A DNA stretch of 64,000 nucleotides from DATKEJ01 sp963768715 (GTDB taxonomy: Bacteria; Bacteroidota; Rhodothermia; Rhodothermales; DATKEJ01). The translations under genes and the position numbers were made by a program. Shown here one piece after another: positions 17,996 through 25,919 of the stretch. Within the stretch, counting starts at the first letter, position 1, and each line of letters begins with the position of its first letter. The stretch is from assembly GCA_963768715.1 (NCBI GenBank), contig CAVYJC010000007.1, positions 620,001 through 684,000 on the forward strand, written 5' to 3'. Under the pieces are notes generated by a model, which did not search any database, was not told where the DNA came from, and saw nothing but the letters and a program-made list of their open reading frames with translations.

Positions 17996-18421
17996 ATGAG
18001 CGAACCCTGGTACGAAGGCGGACTCCAATTCGAGTGCACGCGATGCGGCAACTGCTGCACCGGCGCGCCGGGTACGGTCCGCGTATCGAGTGAGGAGATC
18101 ACGCGGCTTGCTCGATTCCTCGGTCTCTCGCGCAAAGCGTTCAAAGGCATCTACACGCGCCAGGTCAAGGGCTATGTTTCGCTCAGGGAAATGCCCAACT
18201 ATGATTGCGTGTTCTTTGATCGTGAAACGGGCTGCCGCGTATACGAGCACCGGCCAAAGCAGTGCCGCACATGGCCCTTCTGGAAGGCCGTAGTATCGTC
18301 ACCGGAGCGTTGGAACCAAGAAGCACTGCATTGCCCCGGGATGAATGAGGGCAGGGTGCACGGCGCAGAGTTTATCGCCCTGTCGATTCTGAACGACGGC
18401 ACCTCCGAAAACGGACCCTAG
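17996..18421 (+). CDS. YkgJ-family cysteine-cluster protein
   Basis: A 141-residue protein from ATG 17996. The N-terminus has CTRCGNCC, the CxxCxxCC signature of the YkgJ/UPF0153 family, followed by CVFFDRETGCRVYEHRPKQC and RTWPFWKAV. Family members are small, probably bind Fe-S or zinc, and have no established function. The short gap (5 bases) to the next gene suggests a two-gene transcript. Confidence 0.9.
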   Translation: MSEPWYEGGLQFECTRCGNCCTGAPGTVRVSSEEITRLARFLGLSRKAFKGIYTRQVKGYVSLREMPNYDCVFFDRETGCRVYEHRPKQCRTWPFWKAVVSSPERWNQEALHCPGMNEGRVHGAEFIALSILNDGTSENGP

Positions 18422-18426
18422 ACCAC

Positions 18427-18666
18427 ATGTCGATCGATTTCGAAAAAATCTTCGGACGGGTTCAGCTCGTTGACTCCTTCGCCGACTATAAGGTAGAGGT
18501 CGTCGATGCCTTTCCTGACCTTCGTGTCAAGAAGGTGGACACCTTTGCCGACGGACCCGGTCTGTGGCAACTCGTGGATGCATTTCCTGATTTTCGCATC
18601 CAGATTGTGCCCCTATTCGGGGATTTTCGAATTCAATGGGTCGACAGCTTCCCTGGAGTGGAGTGA
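18427..18666 (+). CDS. 79-residue strand-repeat protein, 7(1) septoil-knot-like
   Basis: The protein is almost wholly made of a repeat of about 10-13 residues: VQLVDSFADYK, VEVVDAFPDLR, VKKVDTFADGP, WQLVDAFPDFR, IQIVPLFGDFR and IQWVDSFPGVE. The pattern V/I-x-x-V-D-S/A-F-x-D-x-x, with a Trp-containing unit in the middle, is what I recall for the short DUF6150 proteins described as 7(1) septoil knots. That assignment is from memory of the family, not a search. There is no signal peptide or membrane segment. Function is unknown. It follows the YkgJ-type gene by five bases. Confidence 0.8.
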   Translation: MSIDFEKIFGRVQLVDSFADYKVEVVDAFPDLRVKKVDTFADGPGLWQLVDAFPDFRIQIVPLFGDFRIQWVDSFPGVE

Positions 18667-18699
18667 CTGAGAGACCGCTGCGCCGAATCGGTTCAAGCC

Positions 18700-20310
18700 T
18701 CAGCGACGCGTCGATCCTGGCAGCCCCGAATAAAGAGGAAGCACAGCCCCGACCTGAAAGATTGCATTGAGGCGGGTCGCACCTTCTTCGAATTCGCTGT
18801 CGAAAACCCGCTCAACTCCCATCCTCAGACTGACCTCCCGACCGTCTGCGTTGAACACGCTCAAGGTTCCGAGCCCGCGCACCGACAGCTCGTCCGGACC
18901 GTTCAGAACCTTCTCCCAGACGGTGATGCTCCCATCGTCTCGGGTGAGGGCCTTCCATAGGTCGGCACTGCGATTCTCAACACCCAGCTCGAGCGAAAAG
19001 CGCCGGCTGCGATTGTCTGCCGCAATCTCGACGAAGCCGCTATTGGTGTCCGGTCCCCCCATGCCAAGTATGCGCCGATCAAGGGTGCGACCCGAGGTGA
19101 ACTGGCCGTGCCGGTGAAGGCGGACGCCACCATGGTGGAACTCGACCCGCAGATCAAACATACCGGCTCGATCGAGGCGAGGGACCCAAATGCCCGCGAG
19201 CCATCCAGCGTCCTGCCAAAACATGCGCTTGAAACTGAGGGCTGGATCTTCGATGGTGTGTTCGCCGAAAATCTGGGTATTTCTCAAGGCGGGTATTCGA
19301 ACTCTCAGCGCAACGGACGACGCTTTGTTGGAGAACAGAAAGTCCGGAGTGCGATTGAAGATCCAGTCGACAAAAAGAAGGTGATCGGCGAATCGCTCTC
19401 CAAAACTGGCCTTGGGAGCCCCTTCCCCGCCTGACTGGATCAATGCCGAAAACGAGGCCTCGACCAGTCGGTGCGGACGTATCGCGACCGTGTATCCCAC
19501 GAGCTTGCTGTGTGGGATGTCCCGTTTCGACTCGAGCTGCGCGAGGAAGATCTCAACCTGTGACGGCCCAAGGAAGGAGAGGAATCCAGGCCAGCGGAAA
19601 GGCGAATTGCTGGAGATCCGGACACAGTCGAGGCCACGTGCGTTATTGGTCAAGAGACTTCCTCCGTTGCGGCCCGGTCCCCAAACCGATCCAAATCGGC
19701 CCACATCGAGCCTCACGCCTCGGAACTGGAGGCGCACCTGGGCCTCCAGCAGTTGCGCTTCAGAGGTCGTGGCATGACTCGTGTCGCGCGCGATCCACAC
19801 GCGGGGCCGTGCCTGTAGCGACACGTAGTCGTTCACCACAGCCCGGATGCCGAGCTCGGTGCCAACGGTCTGTCCGTCTACGAATTCACGGCCTCCAGGA
19901 TATTCGACGAGGCGATTGATATCCGCGTCGATCTTGTCGGCCCCTGTTTCCTGCGGAACCGGCAGCCAGGGGCTATCGAGCTCCGTGACGTCTCCGCGCA
20001 GATCCACTTGGATTCCGCGGGCGACACTTATCTCCGAAACGGCTGCCAGGATGCCCTCGGCCGCCTCCCGATCTGCAGGGCCGAGTCGAGTCAGGTTGGC
20101 ACGAGCCTGCTCCAGAAGTCGCCGCGCCTCTGTACCGGACCACGGTCTCACAGAAAACACGCGATCATCCAGCAAGCCGAAACCGACGAGCTTTTCGACA
20201 GCCCATTCTATGCGACTCCCAACCATGAGGTCGGCGGATGCCTGTGCCGCGGCCGGGCGAGGCGTCGCAAGCAGCGCAGCCAAGGCTGCAGCCATGGCAT
20301 ATCTCGACAT
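18700..20310 (-). CDS. Capsule assembly Wzi family outer-membrane protein
   Basis: A 536-residue protein starting at ATG 20310, where a signal peptide begins (MSRYAMAAALAALLATPRPA, cleavage near AAA-Q). The longer open frame upstream is the reverse of the PhyH gene and was rejected. The body is beta-rich. The stretch RFGSVWGPGRNGGSLLTNNA, then WPGFLSFLGPSQVEIFLAQL and GYTVAIRPHRLVEASFSALI, is the core of the Wzi/capsule-assembly family, which forms 18-stranded barrels with a lectin-like role at the surface. It may anchor exported polysaccharide. It is the last gene of the long minus-strand run. Confidence 0.85.
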   Translation of the reverse strand: MSRYAMAAALAALLATPRPAAAQASADLMVGSRIEWAVEKLVGFGLLDDRVFSVRPWSGTEARRLLEQARANLTRLGPADREAAEGILAAVSEISVARGIQVDLRGDVTELDSPWLPVPQETGADKIDADINRLVEYPGGREFVDGQTVGTELGIRAVVNDYVSLQARPRVWIARDTSHATTSEAQLLEAQVRLQFRGVRLDVGRFGSVWGPGRNGGSLLTNNARGLDCVRISSNSPFRWPGFLSFLGPSQVEIFLAQLESKRDIPHSKLVGYTVAIRPHRLVEASFSALIQSGGEGAPKASFGERFADHLLFVDWIFNRTPDFLFSNKASSVALRVRIPALRNTQIFGEHTIEDPALSFKRMFWQDAGWLAGIWVPRLDRAGMFDLRVEFHHGGVRLHRHGQFTSGRTLDRRILGMGGPDTNSGFVEIAADNRSRRFSLELGVENRSADLWKALTRDDGSITVWEKVLNGPDELSVRGLGTLSVFNADGREVSLRMGVERVFDSEFEEGATRLNAIFQVGAVLPLYSGLPGSTRR

Positions 20311-20357
20311 GCGGTTGATCCGATCATTGAACGGCGGACGGAGTGGCGGCTGTTGGA

Positions 20358-21101
20358 TTATTCTACCGCCGTAACCTCTTGAACATCCGCGCGGTACATC
20401 CAGCTGTCCTCTCGGATGTAGTGCGTCGCGAACGCGCGACGGACGCGATCCTTGGTGCGGTTGGCGTACGAACCGTGGATAGTGAGCCCGGAAAAGATGA
20501 CGCCGGCACCCTTCGGGACGGTGAGCTTCTGCAGCCGATTCATGTCGAGCCCTTCGATCTCGAAGGAGTACATGTGCTGGATCCACTCCTTGCCGTCGCG
20601 ATCGCGCATTGTGTAATCAAACTCCCAGGAATCGTGCTCCTGATCGTCTTCGTTCTTGTGCGTCTTGTAGAGCCCATCCTTGTGGCTTCCGGGCACGACG
20701 CAAAGACCTCCATTTTCGGCATCGGTGTCACTGAAGGCAATCCAACAGGCGATCAGCGTGTCCGGTTCGCACGGCAGATAGTGAAGATCCTGGTGCAGCG
20801 CCACTCCTTGTCCCCCCACCTCAGCGACGCCCCCCGACGGCTTCTTCTCCATATACATCGTTTGGACGACCATCGGCTGCCCGCCAATCAACTCGCTGAC
20901 GGCCTCAGTCACATTCGGATGCGCGGCCACGTATCGCCAGACCTCGTCGCTCGCATGGTGACGCAGATCCTGCCGCCAGCCTTCCGGCTTGGGCTCGTGC
21001 TCGTAGGCTACGAACCGATCGATCTCCTCGTCGGTCAGCAGGTTCTCGACGATAATGAAACCGTCGCGATGAAACGTTTCGATCTGCTGTGGGGATAGCA
21101 T
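20358..21101 (-). CDS. Phytanoyl-CoA dioxygenase (PhyH) family oxygenase
   Basis: A 247-residue Fe(II)/2-oxoglutarate oxygenase. QIETFHRDGFIIVENLLTDE opens the family fold; ALHQDLHYLP supplies the HxD pair; GLCVVPGSHKDGL and GLTIHGSYANRTKDRVRRAF provide the distal His and the 2-oxoglutarate-binding Arg. The family hydroxylates small molecules. It sits 38 bases downstream of the SDR gene, so it may share a sugar-modifying pathway. A second, divergent PhyH gene lies at 24945-25754. Confidence 0.92.
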   Translation of the reverse strand: MLSPQQIETFHRDGFIIVENLLTDEEIDRFVAYEHEPKPEGWRQDLRHHASDEVWRYVAAHPNVTEAVSELIGGQPMVVQTMYMEKKPSGGVAEVGGQGVALHQDLHYLPCEPDTLIACWIAFSDTDAENGGLCVVPGSHKDGLYKTHKNEDDQEHDSWEFDYTMRDRDGKEWIQHMYSFEIEGLDMNRLQKLTVPKGAGVIFSGLTIHGSYANRTKDRVRRAFATHYIREDSWMYRADVQEVTAVE

Positions 21102-21139
21102 GCTGATAACCTCTTCTCAGGGATGCTGTTTGGGGATTT

Positions 21140-21918
21140 CTACAATCTCCCCACCGTAAGCCCGCCGTCGACCATGATAATCTGACCGGTGGAATACGGA
21201 AGGTCGTTTCTACACAACATGGCGACGGCCTTTCCGACGTCATCGGGCTCACCCCAGCGGGGCTGGAGCATCAGGCCTTCGCCGATCATGCGATCATACT
21301 TTTCTACGACGCCGCTCGTCATGTCGGTCCGAATAATGCCGGGCCTGACCTCGAAGACGGAAATCCCGTATTCGGCGAGCCGAACGGCCCAGAGCTGCGT
21401 CGCCATGGCAATTCCCGCCTTGGATATCGTGTATTCTCCGCGATTCGTCGAAGCCAGTGTTGCCGAGATCGAACCGACGTTGACAATCGTTCCGGTGAAC
21501 GCCTCTGATTCCTCCGCCTGCTCGACCATCCAATTCGCGACAGCCTGGGTAAGGAAGAAGGGCCCCTTCAGGTTGATATCCATCACCCGATCGAAGCTTT
21601 CTTCGGTCACGCTGAGCACATCGGCGCGTTCGAGCGGCGCAACGCCCGCGTTGTTCACGAGGGCGTGCAGGGCGCCGAATCGATCCTGAACGGCATCGAG
21701 CAGCCGCCTACGATCTCCTCCGATGACACGTCACTCCGAACATAGAGCACCTCCACGCCGTGTCGCCTGAGTCCATCGAGCGCCTCAGACACCTCGGACG
21801 AAGCCTTCCGACCGGAAAGCGCGAGATGGAATCCCTCCTTCGCGAGCGACTCGGAGATTCCGAGTCCGATCCCTCTCGCTCCACCAGTTATGAGTGCGAT
21901 TCTATCCAAGACGACCAA
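21140..21918 (-). CDS. SDR family oxidoreductase, one frameshift
   Basis: The N-terminal half has the cofactor motif TGGARGIGLGI; the C-terminal half has NNAG, the catalytic Ser in VNVGSISATLAS, YTISKAG (Tyr and Lys) and the closing PYSTGQIIMVDGG. Frames change at about 21712-21720; loss of one G in GAGGGAGAT would explain it, and the region around RRLLDAVQDRFGALHALVNN reads well in the second frame. The repaired length is about 259 residues. The first usable start is TTG 21918, nine bases after the stop of the Gfo/Idh gene. The family oxidises or reduces alcohols and ketones; a 3-ketoacyl-reductase-like or sugar dehydrogenase role is possible. Confidence 0.85.
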
Positions 21919-21927
21919 CTCGCTTCG

Positions 21928-23091
21928 TTAAACCGGAACGTCGATGCGCTTCAAGTCTGGGATCGGCAGCCAGCAGCCGGCTTCCCACGATTCGATTCCG
22001 AGTTCCGCCAACTGGACTCCTTTTGCCCCTTCAAGCAGATCATACTTAAACGGCTCGTCTGCAACAACATGCTTCAGGAAGAGCTCCCACTGGCATTTGA
22101 ACGCGTTATCGAACTTCTCTTCCGAACGGTAGGGTTCCCAACCGGCTCGAAAGTCGATCGGATTGGGGATGTCGGGGTTCCACACCGGACGTGGCGTATC
22201 GGCGTAGGTCTGGATCCAGCAATCCCGCAGACCTGCGACGGCACTTCCCTCCGTCCCGTCAACCTGCAGCGTCAGCAAGTCGTCACGTCTGACTCGAACG
22301 GTCCACGATGAGTTAAAGTGCGCGACCACGCCGCCGTCGAGCTTGAACGTCGCGTAGGCACTGTCGTCAGCAGTGCACTCATAACGCTGTCCTTCCTCAT
22401 CCCACCTCTCCGGAATGTGCGTCGCACCCAGACAGGATACCGCCTGCACGTTCCCGAAGATGTTGTCAAGTACGTAACGCCAATGGCACAGCATGTCGGA
22501 AATAATTCCTCCGCCATCCTCCTTCCGGTAGTTCCATGAAGGACGTTGAGCAGGCTGCCGGTCACCCTCGAAGACCCAGTAGCCGAATTCACCCCTGACT
22601 GAAAGAACGCGACCGAAGAATCCATCGTCGATGAGCGACTGCAGCTTCAGCATCCCCGGAAGCCAGAGCTTGTCCTGAACCACGCCATGCTTTATTCCGG
22701 CTTCCTTCGCGACACGATAGAGATCGTATGCTGCGTCGGTGTCGAGAGCTGTCGGTTTCTCACAGTAGACGTGTTTACCTGCGGAAATCGCCTTCTTAAC
22801 AGCCCCGACCCGTCTTCCTGTGGTTTGCGCGTCAAAGTAGATCGTATTCGATGAATCGCTAAGCGCCTCATCGATATCCGTCGTCCACTGAGCGCCATGC
22901 GCCCTTTCGGATAAACCTTTGAGTTTATTTTCGTTGCGGCCAACGAGGACGGGTCGTGGAAGGATGGTTCTTCCGTCAGAAAGACGAACGCCTCCCTGAT
23001 CGATGATAGCGAGGATGGATCGGATGAGGTGCTGGTTGGTCCCCATCCTTCCAGTTACGCCGTTCAGGATGACGCCGATTTCAGTTTTCAT
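21928..23091 (-). CDS. Gfo/Idh/MocA family sugar oxidoreductase
   Basis: A 387-residue protein from ATG 23091 (MKTEIGVILNGVTGRMG). The Rossmann loop is GVTGRMG, and the sugar-binding signature is KAISAGKHVYCEKP with the EKP Lys. SDMLCHWRYVLDNIFG carries the catalytic Asp/His region. The family uses NAD(P) to oxidise sugars or inositols. It lies between a cupin gene and the SDR, in a run with two PhyH genes and a GH88 enzyme. Upstream in-frame sequence belongs to the cupin reading region and was not included. Confidence 0.9.
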   Translation of the reverse strand: MKTEIGVILNGVTGRMGTNQHLIRSILAIIDQGGVRLSDGRTILPRPVLVGRNENKLKGLSERAHGAQWTTDIDEALSDSSNTIYFDAQTTGRRVGAVKKAISAGKHVYCEKPTALDTDAAYDLYRVAKEAGIKHGVVQDKLWLPGMLKLQSLIDDGFFGRVLSVRGEFGYWVFEGDRQPAQRPSWNYRKEDGGGIISDMLCHWRYVLDNIFGNVQAVSCLGATHIPERWDEEGQRYECTADDSAYATFKLDGGVVAHFNSSWTVRVRRDDLLTLQVDGTEGSAVAGLRDCWIQTYADTPRPVWNPDIPNPIDFRAGWEPYRSEEKFDNAFKCQWELFLKHVVADEPFKYDLLEGAKGVQLAELGIESWEAGCWLPIPDLKRIDVPV

Positions 23092-23106
23092 AATGTTTGT
23101 GCACTG

Positions 23107-23132
23107 TTGGGGCGAATAATCATTTTGGCGCC
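23107..23132. repeat. Palindromic GGGGCGAAT element at the cupin 3' end
   Basis: GGGGCGAATAATCATTTTGGCGCC is an imperfect version of the palindrome seen twice near 29660-29737. The TGA stop of the cupin gene (23120-23122) lies inside it. Confidence 0.6.
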
Positions 23133-23566
23133 TCGGTACACTGCGGCCATGCTCCCGCTGGAAGAGCCGGAACGTCAATACCGGCCTTCGGGAGCGTGCC
23201 GGCCAACTCCTGGCGCCAGTGCGCAACGTCTCCGGCGGGTCCGTAGCAGTATATCATCACCATGGGCTCATCACCCGTATTGGTGAGCTGGTGGAACACT
23301 TGCGGAGGAATGAACACGGCCTGGCCTGCGATCACCGTCCACTTTTCATCGCCGAGACACATTTCCCCGGTCCCCTCGAGAATAAGGTAGACTTCCTCCT
23401 GATCCTGGTTGTGCCACGGCACCTGCCCGCCCTCAGGTTCAAGCTCGACATACCCGAGACTGAAGTGTTCGCATTGGATTGGAGAGGCGCCCCCCACCAC
23501 ATTTCTCGTTCGGCGCTTGGCTGGATATACTCGTCCCTCGATGTCCCTAAGATCTGCGATGGTCAT
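23120..23566 (-). CDS. Small cupin-domain protein
   Basis: A 148-residue single cupin. VPWHNQDQEEVYLILEGTGE is motif 1 (metal-binding His/Gln/Glu), and IPPQVFHQLTNTG is motif 2 with the second His. Such proteins isomerise, oxygenate or sense sugars; the context (GH88, Gfo/Idh, PhyH) suggests an isomerase-like or binding role. It starts nine bases after the GH88 stop, so the two are probably cotranscribed. The stop codon is supplied by a palindromic repeat. Confidence 0.88.
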   Translation of the reverse strand: MTIADLRDIEGRVYPAKRRTRNVVGGASPIQCEHFSLGYVELEPEGGQVPWHNQDQEEVYLILEGTGEMCLGDEKWTVIAGQAVFIPPQVFHQLTNTGDEPMVMIYCYGPAGDVAHWRQELAGTLPKAGIDVPALPAGAWPQCTEAPK

Positions 23567-23575
23567 AGCGTGTCT

Positions 23576-24943
23576 CTATAAATAGAATTTGAGGTAGGGC
23601 TCACTGTCGGCAACCCGCTGAAGGTAAACCAGCGCTTCCCGCGCATGATAGTCACCCCACATTGTTGCCTCGCCGCAGGCCGTCGTTTCGCCCGCGGGAA
23701 CGTAATCCCAGCGATTTGGCCAGTGGTAGACGGCGTGCAGGATTAGGCCTTGATGATCGGGGTCGGTGCTCAGATACGGTTCCTGAAGAAGCGTGTCGAT
23801 TACTCGGAGACCTGCCCGCCAGTAACGCTCGCCATCCCCGGAACTCCCGAGATGATGGCCGAGGCGCAGCAAACCCTGCGCCGCGATGCAGGCTGCCGAG
23901 CTGTCGACCGGCTCGAGGCCGTTAAAAGGATCGGCGGGACGGCCGGCGTAGCCCTCCATCTCGCATAGCCCGGGCGCCCCTGTGTCCCAATACGGAATAC
24001 CGCAAGTCGGAGAACTCTCAATGTAGTAGTCACACGACGCTTTGGCTGCCGCAAGCATCATCGCCTTGATATCCTCACGCCCCCCGAGTAAGTCCAACTC
24101 GCTATCAGGGACCGACGGAAGGAATTCGAGAAGCTCGGCGTAGCCGCACATGATCCATGCCAGGCCCCGGGTCCAGGTCGTGAACGCCGAATATCCCTGC
24201 TGTGTGCTCGGGCACCTGTATGTGCCATTACGGGTGTTGAAGATGCTCTCATGCGCCACACGGCCCCTGACATCGTAGCCGTCGCGCCCCTCGCCGTAAT
24301 AGACATTGTATCTCGCCGTCGTGCGTGCGTGTTGAACAAGCCGGTCCAGAAGCGAAATCGAGACATCGCTCTCTCCTTTGAGAACCTGTCCGAGCTGATG
24401 GGCCAGAGCCAGCACCCGCATCGACCGTATCGTATCGGAGAACAGGGAGTGCGGACCATTGAATGAATGGACGTAGCCTTCAGTCGGACTTATCGCGGTC
24501 CAGCGGGCGGCCTGCACCGCTCCCGAAGCCTTGAGCGCCAGCTCGTAAAAGGAACGCTCCCATCGGTTCTGATCAATCCGTCCCTCGTCCATCAGGCGCA
24601 AAAGAGCCCCGTACGTGCTCACATTGTTGAAGCCGTGATCGTGAACACCCGTATTGGTGACGTGCGAGGCCATACGCGTCTGGGTGCGGTCGCGACCCAG
24701 TTCGAGGAAGTCGCGGTCATCGGTAGCGTCAAACTGGAGTATGGCAGACCCGATTTCGAATCCCTGCGTCCACTCGGTCCAGCCGCGGACCGCGTATTTG
24801 CCGGCCACGGTGTAGACGGGCGCTCCCTGCGCATGATCAAACTCGCGGTCGACGGCGAGGATTTTCTGCGCCGAGAGCTCCCAGAAACGCTCCGCCTTTC
24901 GCCGGACGTCCTGCAGGGTCGGACTATCTGAAAGGTCGATCAT
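23576..24943 (-). CDS. GH88-like unsaturated glucuronyl hydrolase
   Basis: A 455-residue (alpha/alpha)6 protein. Motifs typical of GH88 are MASHVTNTGVHDHGFNNVST (catalytic Asp and His), QGYSAFTTWTRGLAWIMCGY and a late WGDYHAREALVYL. GH88 enzymes hydrate the unsaturated uronic acid that lyases leave at the non-reducing end of glycosaminoglycans, ulvan, xanthan or similar. No signal peptide is seen, so it probably acts after import. It starts one base from the stop of the upstream PhyH gene, implying tight cotranscription. Confidence 0.88.
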   Translation of the reverse strand: MIDLSDSPTLQDVRRKAERFWELSAQKILAVDREFDHAQGAPVYTVAGKYAVRGWTEWTQGFEIGSAILQFDATDDRDFLELGRDRTQTRMASHVTNTGVHDHGFNNVSTYGALLRLMDEGRIDQNRWERSFYELALKASGAVQAARWTAISPTEGYVHSFNGPHSLFSDTIRSMRVLALAHQLGQVLKGESDVSISLLDRLVQHARTTARYNVYYGEGRDGYDVRGRVAHESIFNTRNGTYRCPSTQQGYSAFTTWTRGLAWIMCGYAELLEFLPSVPDSELDLLGGREDIKAMMLAAAKASCDYYIESSPTCGIPYWDTGAPGLCEMEGYAGRPADPFNGLEPVDSSAACIAAQGLLRLGHHLGSSGDGERYWRAGLRVIDTLLQEPYLSTDPDHQGLILHAVYHWPNRWDYVPAGETTACGEATMWGDYHAREALVYLQRVADSEPYLKFYL

Positions 24944-24944
24944 G

Positions 24945-25754
24945 CTAGCCTAACACTGGGAATGCGGTCCCGCGCAGCGGCTCGCCCTTCTTGCTCGTAA
25001 TCGTTGGCGAAAGCACGTGCTCCATCTTATCCTCAGCGGCATAGTTAATGCCTTCGGGGATATAGATCGTAACGAGCGCGCGCCGGATCTCGTTCGTCGT
25101 GTTCGGATTCGTGTAGTGCCACGTCAAGCCGTGGTGCCAGGTACAATCGCCCGCCTGAAGCTCGACGGCCACGGGATTCCACTCGGCTTTCTGCTCATCC
25201 GAAAGCAGCTCGTCGACCGTCGGCCCCTCGCCGGTGAAAGACATGGGAGTAAACTCGCCCCACTTGTGGGAGCCCGGGATAAACTGCATGCATCCCTTTT
25301 CGACCGTGACGTTGTCGAGTGCCATCCAGCAGGAAATCATCCCCGGCTCCTTGGACGGCCAGTACGGCTGGTCCTGATGCCATGGTGATGCAGCGCTGGG
25401 TCCGGGCTTCTTCACAAGTGCCTGGTCGTGGAAGAGTCGAACGGTGGGGCTGCCGGTGAGCCGGCGGGCCATCTCTGCGAGACGCGTGCTCATTGCATAG
25501 GCCTTGATCGCATCAAAATGCTCCCAGAGATTGACCATCTGGAGAATCTTGTCGGCCTCCTCTGACTCATCTGATTTCGCGAGGTCACGCACAAAACCCT
25601 GCCGGTGGTCCATCGCTTCGGTCAACGCTGTGCGGAGCGACTCGATCTCTTTGGGACCCAGCACGTTGTTGAAACGAACGTATCCGTTGTCTCGAAAGAA
25701 GGCAACGCTCTCGTCCGAAACGGGATATCTGGCTGCGTAATCCAAATTGCTCAT
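24945..25754 (-). CDS. Phytanoyl-CoA dioxygenase (PhyH) family oxygenase
   Basis: A 269-residue oxygenase with HQDQPYWPSKEPG (HxD), GCMQFIPGSHKWG and GLTWHYTNPNTTNEIRRA (distal His, 2-oxoglutarate Arg). It is clearly different from the PhyH at 20358. The N-terminal FFRDNGYVRFNNVLGPKEIE is usual. It lies directly before the GH88 gene. The upstream 165-base gap (25755-25919) before the mannosidase stop shows no gene or clear promoter. Confidence 0.92.
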   Translation of the reverse strand: MSNLDYAARYPVSDESVAFFRDNGYVRFNNVLGPKEIESLRTALTEAMDHRQGFVRDLAKSDESEEADKILQMVNLWEHFDAIKAYAMSTRLAEMARRLTGSPTVRLFHDQALVKKPGPSAASPWHQDQPYWPSKEPGMISCWMALDNVTVEKGCMQFIPGSHKWGEFTPMSFTGEGPTVDELLSDEQKAEWNPVAVELQAGDCTWHHGLTWHYTNPNTTNEIRRALVTIYIPEGINYAAEDKMEHVLSPTITSKKGEPLRGTAFPVLG

Positions 25755-25919
25755 GGTTGACTATAGATTGTTTTCGGCACGCAGGGTTATGGAGTGAATT
25801 TTTGCTTCTCGAAAACCCGGAATGCAGCGTGGTGTGTTGGGGGCAAGCAAACTATTGACAGCGGCGCTTAGAGCCACTACCCACAAATGAAAGTTTCGTA
25901 GAGTTCGGGCGCAATCGGC

